From Gaertneriomyces semiglobifer (taxonomy: Eukaryota; Chytridiomycota; Chytridiomycetes; Spizellomycetales; Spizellomycetaceae), in NCBI GenBank assembly GCA_025558075.1, contig JAHLKF010000003.1:620001-684000 (forward strand): 64,000 nt of DNA, given 5' to 3'. This document shows positions 1-10,292 of the stretch, one piece after another. A program made the translations under genes and the position numbers. Position 1 is the stretch's first letter. Every line of letters starts with the position of its first letter. Under the pieces are notes generated by a model, which saw nothing but the letters and a program-made list of their open reading frames with translations, ran no database searches and was not told where the DNA came from.

Positions 1-136
1 CTGAGAATTGACTCCCTGCTTTTGGATTGTTACAGTAAATTCGTATACCGCTTTCTGCAATTACCATACGGCGTCTAAATATGTGGTAGCTACAGACCTA
101 TACTAGGGACTGCACTAGCTACACCGTATGCCGATT

Positions 137-856
137 TCAAACGGTAAACGGGTACCTGTCGCAGAACTGGTCCTTTGTCATCTTCTCTCCATGCTTTTGA
201 ACAAATTCTGTGATGGTCTTGTTGAGTTCTGCCAACTTCATGGGTTTGGTGCACTGTATGGAGTGGTGATCGGTGTGTTCATGGAGAAGTACCAATTCGG
301 GTGGCAGTTCCGTTCCTAAGGAAGCCGTGAATCAGTGATAGTGTTCTATAGGTGACTATACCGGGAGCAGTCTATTCACTGCAGCAGGAACGGTCATGTA
401 CCTTCCGGAATACGGTAAATGGTGGTGCGACGGCCTCGGAAGCCTCGAATGAGTTCCTGAAGAAAGGCACCGTTTGGACGTACGGACGCACCGTTTGGGC
501 CTAGCAAATAACCATGTTTGGAATTAGGGTCGTAACTACTTGGATCCAAGTGCACATTAATGTTCACCTTCGAAATTTGGTCCATCTTTGGGGTGTACAA
601 GGCCATCCTCTTTGACATGAAGATCGTACGAGGTCCGCTTCATCTTCCTTTGCGCTTCATAATCCCGCAAGACGACCTTGTCGGTTGCATTGATACGAAA
701 GAGGTCCACCGGCACCACACGATACCGACCCAGAAGTGGGGGCTGCTTCACCGAGCTGTAGCATCGCAGACGAGGATTTACCGCCGGCAAGGGAGCGACC
801 AGGTTGCCTGTAAGCAGACCCCTTGCAAATGAACGACTCGCCAGCAAGTTGGCCAT
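137..856 (-). CDS. Tse2-like ADP-ribosyltransferase-fold protein with mitochondrial-type leader
   Basis: Three exons: 856-568, 500-402 and 315-137, giving 188 aa. Both introns are GT-AG and the phases join. Residues 1-35 are rich in Arg, Ser and Leu with no acidic residue, and end near a RCYSS motif, which is typical of a mitochondrial presequence. The remainder carries features I associate with the fungal Tse2-type ADP-ribosyltransferase family: a PNG..VRPNG segment, an IYRIPEGT segment and a LVLLHEHTDHHS segment, one in each part of the spliced frame. The bacterial founder of the family is a secreted toxin. The fungal relatives are mostly uncharacterised, so activity and role here are unknown. 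No break is visible. An upstream in-frame ATG at 1009 would add 51 residues before the leader and is less likely. Confidence 0.7.
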
Positions 857-1073
857 AGTTGGATTGCTGTTCTGCAAATCACAGTTATTTGCTATTTGTG
901 AGTGGAGCGCTTTAAAAAGGTCTGTTGCTGAAAGCGCGCGGTGGCTTTCGCACCAAGAAACGCAGAGCGGTCCACAGACTGGACAGTCGCTCATACAGAT
1001 AGGTAGCATAGCTCCCCATTGCAGGTACGTCGACGAAGGCCCCCCGCACGGGCCTCGGACGAGTTGAGAAAAA

Positions 1074-2300
1074 ATGGAACGGTTCCGGTTAGACTTTTCG
1101 CTGAAAAGTAACCGCCAAGGCTTCTCAAAGGTTCACGAAGTGGTAAAACGAGGGAAGCGTCATTACATTCGACTGCCACTGGTGAGTATGCTTGGTATGG
1201 AATCACGCCGCATGTATATGGTGGGACTCATTTCCATTTCGCTTCAGGTGTATAGAGACTCCTTTCCGCAGTCAGGCTTGAACGATTTCCTCTCACACCT
1301 CCTATCTCATATCCCATCCTCGTCGAGCCCTACAGCATCAACTCCAACACCTTCAGTAACGATAGGAGCAGCATCTGCCGCCGCGCAGCCGGCAAGAACA
1401 TCAGCAACGGTTGTACCATCCCTCGAGTTTGTTACTGATATTGCGCGTTATGCGCCTCGTGGGAGTGGGTGGACAGTATGGCTAACTCCAGAGTTACGGC
1501 GTGAATTCCTTGAGAAGAAGTCTACTGTGCGCTCTGATAAGAACTTTACTCATGCCGAGTTTGTGGCCGTTTTATTGGCATTGGAAGAGGAATTTTGTGT
1601 GCGACGCTCGCCGTCGCTTCCTTCAGGTCGTGAACACTGTGTGCCCTCTGCTGGGAGCAGTGTCTCACCGAACGTCAATGCAGAGGAACCTACCATGAAG
1701 GACATTCTTGTCAAGTTAGACGAATCACCGCATAAAGCTTCGGACGGCGAGCCACTTCCTTCCTACTTGGACGCCTCGTGTAAGGACTCTAAAAGCTTAG
1801 AAAATCGTCCAGTGACTACTTCTGGCAGGCCCTCTTCTCACCCAGCCGAGCCAGTACCAGTCCTGGAACCGCCCCCATACCTCGATAGTTCTGCAAACCT
1901 GCATACTGAATCTTCGCCCGCCCCGGACTGTGAAACCTCCTCCGTCTCCTCATTGAAAGACTTTGATCTCTCCGCATTCCTCAACACAGATGCACTTTGC
2001 TCCTCTCCCGAATCAAGCACGCCATCATCGCCAGCTATGAGTTTTACCGAGCCTAGCAGACGACGGCCTTCCTATGGTAATAACATGGAGGTAGACGAGC
2101 CTTTACCGAGTTACGAGTGGTCCGTGTCGAAAAACGATTGTGACGCAAAGGGTGGTGATATGCCGGTTGAGAAGGGGGAACTAGATTTAGATACCATGGA
2201 CTTCAATATGATGTTGGACGATGAGTTGGATAGCGAGGCCTGGTGGGCTGAACCTCATCTATCTTTGACTCCCGGAAACCATAACATTTCCAACCATTGA
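1074..2300 (+). CDS. Uncharacterised protein with repeated PPxY-like motifs
   Basis: I do not recognise this gene. The frame is open from ATG 1074 to the stop at 2300 (408 aa). A probable GT-AG intron at 1182-1247 is 66 bases long, a multiple of three with no stop, so removing it gives 386 aa. The N-terminal part is basic (VKRGKRHYIRLPL). A Ser/Thr/Pro/Ala linker follows, then a folded-looking block (GWTVWLTPELRREFLEKK ... FVAVLLALEEEF), then a long disordered acidic tail. The tail holds three similar motifs, LPSYLD, PPPYLD and LPSYEW. The second is a canonical PPxY WW-domain ligand. This suggests a regulatory adaptor, for example of a Nedd4/Rsp5-type ligase, but that is inference. Confidence 0.6.
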   Translation: MERFRLDFSLKSNRQGFSKVHEVVKRGKRHYIRLPLVSMLGMESRRMYMVGLISISLQVYRDSFPQSGLNDFLSHLLSHIPSSSSPTASTPTPSVTIGAASAAAQPARTSATVVPSLEFVTDIARYAPRGSGWTVWLTPELRREFLEKKSTVRSDKNFTHAEFVAVLLALEEEFCVRRSPSLPSGREHCVPSAGSSVSPNVNAEEPTMKDILVKLDESPHKASDGEPLPSYLDASCKDSKSLENRPVTTSGRPSSHPAEPVPVLEPPPYLDSSANLHTESSPAPDCETSSVSSLKDFDLSAFLNTDALCSSPESSTPSSPAMSFTEPSRRRPSYGNNMEVDEPLPSYEWSVSKNDCDAKGGDMPVEKGELDLDTMDFNMMLDDELDSEAWWAEPHLSLTPGNHNISNH

Positions 2301-3021
2301 TGTGATTTGAAGGAAGACAGTTCATGCGTGTATATCAGTTTGATTTTTGGAGTTGTTTGTTCATATATATACGTTTGCGACAGAAAAATGACCAGTTATG
2401 CTTTCCATCCATGCCTCGTGTAGCGTCCAAGTGTGTTTGCTGACAATATATGATCATTTCAATACCAATCTCGACTTCAAAGGTCTTAGTGCCCTCACTT
2501 CAAACTATTCAGCGCCCGCTCTTTGCACCTCACCGACAATGGCCGGGCAGTCGCCAGTGGTTGCATACTCTTAAGTTTTTGCACGCGAATGCCGACTCAT
2601 CACGCCGCATCTTCTTCGCCAGAATATGCAGATGTGTTTCAAGTGGGTTCTCCAAACCGCAACTGACGAGTCGCCGATAAATGAGGCCGGAATGGGATAA
2701 TGGGTTGATCGGACACTGCGACGCGAGAAGCAATGCGGACTTCTTTGGTTGGTACGCTGCCGATATCGCAAAGTGTGCTGTGACCGAATCGACGTACCAA
2801 ATTAGTCTCTCTATCGTCTTCATGTTCGTCTACATGACGTTCGTGAGCGTGCAGTGCGAGGCAGATGGCCGCGGCTATATATTGGGTGCGGTTTACCCAG
2901 CCAAAGTGGGGAAAGGCACGGATATCCCTAAGAGAGTCTTCTAAACTGTAGACTCGGATATGTTGAGACAACACTCAGAAGATCCAAGTTGGCACGGTCG
3001 CAATTTCATGGCGCACAAACG
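2301..3021. other. Intergenic, no gene recognised
   Basis: This is the 3' flank of the PPxY-motif gene and the 3' flank of IND1 (convergent). Several overlapping open frames of 66-111 codons lie on both strands. None has a recognisable motif, and they overlap each other in a way typical of chance. Confidence 0.5.
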
Positions 3022-4273
3022 TCACGAAGCTTCGCTCTGAATCGGGAGTCCCAACTTCTCTGCGACCTTTCTGGCTAAGCCTTGATAGACCTTAGCGTGA
3101 ATTCCTTCGGGTTGCGCAACGACAATAGGCGTTCCCATATCTGACGTCGCGCACACGTCCGCATGAAGAGGAACATCTCCTATAACGTCAATGCCCAGTG
3201 CATTTGCCTGTCTAAGGCCGCCGTCTTGCCCGAAAATATGTGTTGTGTGGTTACAGTTAGGACAATGGAAGGACGACATGTTTTGCACCAAACCAAGAAT
3301 CTGTACAACAAAATCAGTTAGTCAGTTTGGAAAGAACTATTAATCTCGGTAGCGTTTCTATGCAGCGATGGCACTCACCGGAACATCGACGGTCTTGAAC
3401 ATTTCAACACCCTTCCTGGCATCTTTTAATGCGACATCTTGGGGAGTAGACACAATGACCGCTCCATCGAGCGGGACGTTCTGCGTCAACGTCAACTGGG
3501 TATCACCTGTTCCAGGAGGCATGTCCACCACGAGAATGTCCAGTCCCGACCAATCCACCTGTCGTAGCAGCTGTTCCATCGCCTTCATTACCATCAAGCC
3601 ACGCCACACGACGGGCTTCTCTTCTGGTATCAAGAACCCCATGGACATAGTTTTAATGCCATAGTTTTGTAGCGGTATAAGATGGTTCATTTCATTGATA
3701 GTCGGGTTTTGGTTGTGTAGGTTGAGCATTGTTGGTATGGACGGACCAAATAGATCCGCATCCAGAAGACCTATGCGCAGGTTTAAGTGGGATAGTGCCA
3801 CGGCCAGGTTTACTGTAGAAACTTTCGTTAGTACCTCTGTATACTTCGGGACGGTTCCTGACTTCCTGGGTTAAGGGCCTACCTGCAGTAGTGCTTTTCC
3901 CCACTCCGCCTTTCCCGGACGCAACGGCAATAACATGTCGTACACCTTCGATGGGTTTTTTAGTCGGCAACCCTCGCGCCATGCGAGGTAGAGTGGGAGC
4001 TGGTCCAGTTGGTTTAGGCCTCGTCGCCCCAGGGCGTTGGACAGGTTTTGGGAGTCCCTAATGGAAGATAAAGATTACTACCGTTTTTCATTTTACGCAT
4101 CACTAAAGGATGGAAGGAGTTGCACAAATACGAACCAGAGGGTTGTCATGCCGTAGAATGCCTCCTCCATGAAATCCGCGTCGTTCCAAGGGGTGTCTAC
4201 GAAGGACCGCATGCACCTGCTGCGCTGCTGTCGTTCGTGCACGCAGTCTTGTCGCTGCCTGAAGCACCTGCAT
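3022..4273 (-). CDS. IND1: IND1/NUBPL mitochondrial Fe-S protein, P-loop NTPase
   Basis: Exons 4273-4136, 4057-3883, 3812-3379 and 3300-3022 give 341 aa in consistent phase. Residues 1-32 form an Arg-rich, acid-poor mitochondrial leader. A Pro-rich linker follows, then the deviant Walker A loop [11 protein letters not shown] (about residues 93-103), the [13 protein letters not shown] block, and [15 protein letters not shown] (Walker B/switch). A CPNC pair (about residues 262-265) is the Fe-S-ligating motif of the Mrp/Nbp35/Ind1 family. Ind1 delivers Fe-S clusters to respiratory complex I, so its presence implies the organism has complex I. The first intron starts GTTCGT, a weak donor, but the leader joins in phase. 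The alternative is another mitochondrial Mrp-type protein. Confidence 0.92.
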
Positions 4274-4848
4274 AATGTCTGTTCGCCTCGTCGTCCGATG
4301 AAGCTGTTAACATTCAGATCTTCACGACGTTGAATGTTCAACTAGGTGGGTCACGTGACAGTCTACTCGAACGGCGGTCTTATAAAAGGACGACGCCTTT
4401 TTAACAGTTATGAAGAGATGAAAGATGGGTGAGAGACGAGCATATTGGACGGGATGCTGATGGCAAGAATAGACAGAGGAGTGGTAAGTACCGCCTAGAT
4501 GTCAATTCATTACAATCATTGACGCCGCAAAGTCCAGCCGACTTTTGCATTCTCTCTCTAAGCAAACTGCTATCTTTACCCATTGACCTTTTGCTCTACG
4601 CTGTTCGGCTGGCTAATGAGAGGAGTAGGCTCCGTAAGATGTATCGCGGAACTTCTAGCTGTCAGCGATGAGGAGTGGCCCAGATGGCGGAACTGAATGA
4701 GAGTCCGTTTCGAAACTCGTCTTTCACCCAAATGCCGCATTTCGAGCAGGAGCATCCTCCTTGTGATCGTAATGATTTTGAATGTAATCCTCGTTTGGTT
4801 TGCATGTCCCGTCTCCACAGCATCGACGGACCATATCAGTTGTAGGTT
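4274..4848. other. Intergenic with TATA box and possible short plus-strand gene
   Basis: A TATAAAAG box lies at 4381-4388 in plus orientation, about 110 bases upstream of the IND1 start on the other strand. Downstream is a strong splice-donor-like site, GTAAGTACC, near 4483. Open plus frames reach to about 4671 and 4690. One reads KLLSLPIDLLLYAVRLANER, which looks protein-like. I cannot settle an exon structure and recognise no family, so no CDS is called. Confidence 0.3.
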
Positions 4849-5286
4849 TCAAACCGTCTCCACATGCTCCAGAGGGACATCCGAAAGCTCCGACTCAACG
4901 AGCTCATACGTGGCCCTCGCTCGTTTGATCCGTCTCCAAAAGAGATCGGCCGTTATTGCAATTGCGGTGCCAACCAGGGTGCCCGCCAAATTGGCGGGAA
5001 TGTCCTTTCCATCGAAGCTCCTATACGGGCTGATACCTTGCAAGATCTCTGTCACGACCGACAGCACAAACATGCTAATCAGAGTTACTTTGAGGGAAGC
5101 GAAGGGCGGGAAATCAAGTGCAAAGTAGAAGAGGACCGTAAAAAGGCAAAAGGCGAGGAAGTGAAGGTTGGTGTCGGAATGAAGCCATGACGGGAGGTAG
5201 GGAGCGATAACCTCAGACGGAGCAAGTCCCAATAAGAGCAGGAAGACGGATAAGATGATGAGGAGGAGCAGCGGGACTTTGCGCAT
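4849..5286 (-). CDS. VanZ-like small membrane protein
   Basis: Single exon, 145 aa, starting at ATG 5286. The open frame extends slightly upstream only through a non-ATG codon. There are four hydrophobic segments, at about residues 4-23, 43-60, 65-84 and 98-115. The VanZ-family core is clear: SDTNLHFLAF in loop 1 and TEILQGISPYRSFDGKDIPANLAGTLVG spanning TM3-4. The C-terminus is basic then acidic and presumably cytosolic. Many fungi encode such stand-alone VanZ-domain proteins with no assigned function; resistance to teicoplanin applies only to the bacterial namesake. Its 3' end faces the undefined segment at 4.4-4.8 kb. Confidence 0.75.
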   Translation of the reverse strand: MRKVPLLLLIILSVFLLLLGLAPSEVIAPYLPSWLHSDTNLHFLAFCLFTVLFYFALDFPPFASLKVTLISMFVLSVVTEILQGISPYRSFDGKDIPANLAGTLVGTAIAITADLFWRRIKRARATYELVESELSDVPLEHVETV

Positions 5287-5834
5287 CGCCGATGATGATG
5301 GTGTTCTGGTCAACGTCGTCGCAGTTGCGTGCGATCAAACGCGACCGTCCGCGCAGGCTGCTCCGATACTACACCCACTTCAAAGTTGTATTTAGGTCAT
5401 GGCTGCCTGGTTTAGTTAGAAGCTGCTACTTCTTCCTTAGGTTAGTTTCTGTCGTGGAGCCGTGGAATGGACGAAGCACTGAAATGCTGACGAGGTTCAA
5501 CTCTGCTTGCAAGAGGGCGCTTGCATTTCACGATTCCACCAGGAGGTACCCCCCATCTGATGCGACCAACTCACTCATATCAACCAGCGCCTGCCTCGTT
5601 CGTAGCTGAACCTTACCCGTTGACGATGGATATTGGCTTCTCATTCATCGTTTTCCTCGTCGATTCGCAGGATGCGTTTTAGGCTTGTCTTTGTGACGTA
5701 ATGCCCGTTCCCAAAAGGGCCGACCTGCAAAGCGCTGTTTATAACGCCTTTGACAGTCTCTCGCGCGGTAGCACGTAACTCGAAGAAGAGGAGGATAAAG
5801 CTTTCCACCATCAAGAAGCCGTGGTGGATGATCA
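5287..5834. other. Intergenic, between divergent VanZ-like and phosphatase genes
   Basis: Probable shared upstream region. A 66-codon minus-strand frame with an ATG (5641-5841) overlaps the phosphatase start. It contains a hydrophobic stretch near its N-terminus but has no recognisable homology, so it is not called. Confidence 0.4.
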
Positions 5835-7469
5835 ATGTCATTGGTGTTAAGACGATTTCTACCTAAGGTTTCATACGCGCAAGCAGTTTCCTACTCAAGT
5901 TTCCCACTACCAAAACGTTACCGCACGCCAATCCGCATTAGGACTATCATAACAGCTGATACAAAGTTCGCCATGTCTACGGCTACAGCCAGAGTCGAGA
6001 CTCCACCGCAACATCCAGAAACAAACATTGCGAAGAAGGCCATGCAACAAGAGGCGCTACGGCCTGACGTCCAGATTGTGGATCAAAATACGAAGCCCGA
6101 CCAGATTCCTGAAGCCGTCGAGCCTGCACATGCGCCTGTTGCTGACAATGTAGACGGCGACGCTCAAATGGCTGCAGCGGCCACTGGACCAGTCCCTTTA
6201 ATGCTAGCAGAAGAGGAGCGCCCCATTCCGGAGGTTTTTCAGAATATCGTCAACTTTCGGGATATTGGAAAGAACTATAACCTAGACGCCAAGAGCCCTC
6301 TGCTGAAAGAAGACTGGTTTTTCCGCTCGGGTCGTCTGGACGATGCCTCAACGAAGGATTTGGACCTGTTGACAGCGAAGTACAAGATCAAAGTGGTGGT
6401 AGACCTTAGATCTGAGTACGTTGCAATATCCAAACTGTTTGATTGAGAGATGAACTAATGTCTATTTCACTATAGAACTGAGGGAAAGATGGGAGAGGAC
6501 CTGGTCAACACATTTCCTGCGTCGGCGATCAACGAGCAAACGTCAATCATTGGCATGCTGAGCCTTCCAGAAAAGAAGAAACGTCGCGTTCGCGTCCACA
6601 CGAAAGGGAACAAAAGCGCCAGTGGTCGCGTTGAGCCAACGGATGCCGAGGCTTCTTCGCCTGGTCCTAACACGGCAGTGGAATACAACGATGTGAACTT
6701 GACCTATTACGTCAACTTTGCCGGAAATAAGTTCAGAAAAAATTTGGTCTGGAACCCACTGAGGTTCAGCACCAAGCTGTGAGTACAAGCGCATCAGTTG
6801 AGCCGCGGCTCTGCAGCTCTTTAACGCTAACGCTAAACTTACAGTAAGGTGATTGGTTTAATGATGGTGGGCCGTAAACCACGGGTTGTGGAGCTGGTTG
6901 GACAAGAAGCCATCCAACCTCGTGGTTTGCTGGGCTTGAACTACGCGTTTGTGGACTTTTGTGGTTCGGAGATAGTCCAGGTAACAAGATCGCTCGCCTG
7001 ACGCCTCGTGCTGTCGCTGCAACTGACATATTCATTTGGCACAGGCGCTTCGCGTAATGTCCAATACGAACAACTATCCTCTATTAGTGCATTGCACCCA
7101 AGGCAAAGATCGAACAGGTTTGGTGGTTGCCCTTGCACTGTCAATTTGCAACGTCTCGCGGGACCTCATTATCAAAGATTACGCACGCACAAACCAGGTA
7201 TAGCTTGCTGGATCAATTTGACTTTTTCACCATTGCTAATAGTTGTGCCCAATTCGTACTAGGGTCTGGCCAGGCAACGTGATATTATGGTTGAAGAGAT
7301 GCGCAAAACTGGGCTAGACTCTACATTTAGTGATGCACCACCGGAAGTTCTTGAGAAGACGTTGAGTTATATTGACACGAAGTACGGTGGTGCGGTGAAG
7401 TACCTCGAAGACCTAGGTTTTGGCTCGGAAGACCAAGCACGTTTGAGAGCGTGTTTAGTGCAGACATAG
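5835..7469 (+). CDS. Tyrosine/dual-specificity phosphatase (Y_phosphatase3 type)
   Basis: Five exons: 5835-6415, 6476-6778, 6845-6980, 7045-7197 and 7263-7469. The introns are 60-66 bases and the product is 459 aa. The catalytic loop HCTQGKDRTG matches the CX5R signature (Cys 357, Arg 363). NIVNFRDIGKNYN and FFRSGRLDDAS near residues 140-175, plus VVDLRSE, are the N-terminal hallmarks of this atypical phosphatase family, which resembles bacterial and fungal PTPs such as Siw14 and MptpB relatives. A long low-complexity N-terminus precedes the domain. The first 45 residues are Arg-rich and could target mitochondria. A second ATG at 5973 would remove them. An insert of about 60 residues rich in Lys and Arg separates RSE from the next core block. 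Confidence 0.85.
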
Positions 7470-7692
7470 ATCAACGACGAGATGGGCGACATTGTAAGCG
7501 ACATGAGACGGCACACATATATTCTAGAATTTGCGGTTGTGTTTCTGTACACCTACTTTTCAAGTCAAGCGCTTTGCATTCAACAGTAACGTAACGCGCC
7601 TTTTCCACATTTTACATTCCTGCTTGTCACAGTTGAACTCTTTTTTGAATACATCGAGTTCAACACATAGAGCTTTGATTACAGTGCCAGTC

Positions 7693-9288
7693 ATGGCCTC
7701 ATTCGTTATTGACACGAAAGGCGATGCGTCATTAGCTGAGCAGCTCCCGATTCCCGTTCCACATGATGTGTTCATAGCCGCTGGCATTATGGACACTGTA
7801 CCCGATGGTCCCGTAACCGAAGTGCAGGCGGAGGAATTCATCAGCCTGACGCCGCCGAGTCGCAAGGATAGGAGAAAAGGTCGGAGGAAAAGCCATAGTA
7901 AGGCTGTTGACAAGCGAAGTGGTCGGGGGAGGAGAAGAAGCCACATACCTCCAAAGCTCCTGGCTGGAACGGCAGCCTCACAGAAGTTTGGACAGGATTC
8001 GTCAGGGGAAGATTCTGTTGATATTGACCCTGAAGAAATGGCAATTATGATGGATTACATTCAAAACTCTTCTGTCAAAAGGAACACTTCAGTCAATGCG
8101 TTGCCTGAGCCTTCTCTTGCAGACTTGGAAACGGCGGAGCTGGAAGACATGGTGCTCGTCAGTAAATTAACAGGGTTACCGTATCCATATGATATGGATT
8201 CGGATGCGGAAGATACAGATGATCAGGAAACTGGTCTGTACGAAGCGCTGACGCTTGGAGAGGACTTTTCTGACGGTGATGAAGAGAACGAGACAGACAG
8301 CTCGGATTTTGAGATTGCACTCGATAGGGATGATGATGATGCGAGCTTAGCAATGGATGGTCTTGATATCGGCTCCTCGGACGATGATGAATACCTACGT
8401 AGAGATTTTGAAGGGCGGAGGTCTACTTGGGCAGACGATGATCACCGCGAATCAAATGCCTTGGAAGCCAAGTTCCGGAAAGTGCTTCATGGCGATTTTG
8501 ATGTTCAGCCACGATCGTTTGTCGGGTTAAGCGAATTAGAGGACTCGACAGGGGGCGTTATGAGCCGTACACAAAAGCGAAAGCAGGCCAAGCTACAACG
8601 GCGACACGATCGCAAAGCAAAACTCGACAAGCTTAAGGCGCAACAAGCAGAGACGTCACACGTGAATCGAGTACTGACACGGAGTAAGGGCAGGGTAGAC
8701 AAGCACATGTTCTTGTATCTGCGTCGTATCAACGAAGAGCTGCGCTCGTTTGTTATCGATCCGGATCAGAAGGCCAGTATACCGCTGGCGGCAATGCCTT
8801 CAAGTGTACGTGGTGCGGTAACAGAGCTCGCTGGGCGTTTTGGCCTGAAAACCAAGACGCGAGGGGATGGCAAAAGCCGCCGCAGCGTTGTGATCAGAAC
8901 CGAGAGATCACGTGTTCCTGAGGGTTGGTCCCGGTTGGTGGAAGAGATTATACCGCTCGTTACAACGTCTCCATCAACACCGAGGCGCAGTGGCGGGTCA
9001 GGCTCGTCTGCGCGACCGAAACTACGCGGCAACACACGACCGATGTCCGCCCAGAAGCCCAAGAGGACCGGCCCTCCTCAGGGACCTGATCAGCAGGCTC
9101 GGCCGAAAATTGGCTCCGTGGTTGGGCAAAGCGCACAACCTGTTTCGACGTCCAACATTGGTCATCGGATGCTTTTGGCTATGGGTTGGTCTCCTGGACA
9201 GGCCCTTGGTACTGAAGGCACTGGTTTGGTAGACCCAGTTGAGGTGATGGTAAGAAGTAGAAGGAGTGGGCTAGGAAATGCTGTCTGA
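7693..9288 (+). CDS. SQS1: SQS1-like R3H and G-patch protein
   Basis: Single exon, 531 aa from ATG 7693. A very acidic central region (DSDAEDTDDQE, DRDDDDAS, SSDDDEYLRRD) is followed by a basic linker (KRKQAKLQRRHDRKAK). An R3H domain follows at about residues 345-410 (LRSFVIDPDQKASIPLAAMPSS ... GRFGLKTKTRGDGKSRRSVVI). The C-terminus is a G-patch (GHRMLLAMGWSPGQALG....GLVDPVEV) with the expected Gly spacing. Sqs1/Pfa1 family proteins have this R3H plus terminal G-patch layout. They activate the DEAH helicase Prp43 in spliceosome recycling and ribosome biogenesis. The open frame continues 54 codons upstream without an ATG, so the start is assigned by the first ATG. Confidence 0.88.
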   Translation: MASFVIDTKGDASLAEQLPIPVPHDVFIAAGIMDTVPDGPVTEVQAEEFISLTPPSRKDRRKGRRKSHSKAVDKRSGRGRRRSHIPPKLLAGTAASQKFGQDSSGEDSVDIDPEEMAIMMDYIQNSSVKRNTSVNALPEPSLADLETAELEDMVLVSKLTGLPYPYDMDSDAEDTDDQETGLYEALTLGEDFSDGDEENETDSSDFEIALDRDDDDASLAMDGLDIGSSDDDEYLRRDFEGRRSTWADDDHRESNALEAKFRKVLHGDFDVQPRSFVGLSELEDSTGGVMSRTQKRKQAKLQRRHDRKAKLDKLKAQQAETSHVNRVLTRSKGRVDKHMFLYLRRINEELRSFVIDPDQKASIPLAAMPSSVRGAVTELAGRFGLKTKTRGDGKSRRSVVIRTERSRVPEGWSRLVEEIIPLVTTSPSTPRRSGGSGSSARPKLRGNTRPMSAQKPKRTGPPQGPDQQARPKIGSVVGQSAQPVSTSNIGHRMLLAMGWSPGQALGTEGTGLVDPVEVMVRSRRSGLGNAV

Positions 9289-10292
9289 AATGTGTTGGAA
9301 CCTTGCCATAAACAGCGGTGGGCAGACTTGGAGTTTTTTAAGAAATTTGCTGAGCTGCGAGACGCAAACCGCTATACCACACTTGGGTTTGCATTCAGGA
9401 CCCATATCGTGCTTCTACTGTTGCCACTGAGTAGCGCCCGAACTGTATATAGTATTATCCATTGTAGAATGAGCGTCATCGCACAGAGTGGACGAGCCCA
9501 TGTTTTTGATTAGTTTATTCACTGCACATTTACACCTCTTTCGTAATCGACGGATGATGATTCTTTGGAATGGCCACTCAAAAAGCTGCCCGGACCGTAG
9601 ATCTAGAGTAGCGCTGGTAACAGGCGACCGGACCGTAGAGTAGCTCGCAATGCCCAAGGCTGTTAAAAAACGTGAATGATTTTCGCACTGGTGGGAAAAC
9701 GCATTAAATTTCGACGGGACGCGTTCGCGATTACATAAGCAATTTTCTTTTTGCACCTTTGTCGTCAATTGTTTGATGTCGAGTTGCTCGTAGTCGCCTC
9801 GCTATTGAAAGGTCTTTTTGCGATCTTGGAAGCCATATTACCCTAACTTGCATTGGAAGGTGGGTAGGTGAATAAAGCGAATGTTGCTCGCGAACGATAA
9901 GGGTGGATGGGTTGGTGCAGGTGCCGGATTGGAGTGGTGAGGCGAATTGAGGAATCATTTGAGGACTGGGCCGGTCAGTGGAGTCGTCGCCGGAAAGCGA
10001 TGGCAGCAGGCAAGCGTTAGAGGATTGGAGCCGTTGGCTCTTAGGTCAAGGGCTGCAGCTAGCTTGCCAGCAGAAGATGCCATTGTCTGGAATGTATGGG
10101 ACTCTAGAGTACTAATGTGCGTCGAATGGGTGGGAGGCTATTAAGAGAGCAGCGTAGTTGGAGGTTAAGGAGCAGAAAGAGAAGGGTTAATGGCTTGGTT
10201 GCTTGGAGTGAAGAGGCGACGTAAAACAACCTATTTCACCTTGAAAAACGACCAGCGACTGATTCATTTTGGCCTTTCTTCAGAACGCAGCA
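9289..10292. other. Intergenic, eL20 upstream region
   Basis: About 1 kb between the SQS1 stop and the eL20 start. A ten-base sequence CGGACCGTAG occurs twice, about 42 bases apart, near 9590-9645. A pyrimidine-rich TTTCTTCAG just before the eL20 ATG could be the acceptor of a 5'-UTR intron, common in ribosomal protein genes. No coding sequence is recognised. Confidence 0.4.

Noticed and set aside
2639..2974. Minus-strand frame of 111 codons next to IND1
   Set aside because: Low-complexity chance translation overlapped by other frames, with no motif.
5641..5841. 66-codon minus-strand frame with ATG and hydrophobic start
   Set aside because: It overlaps the start of the phosphatase gene and has no recognisable family or splice context.
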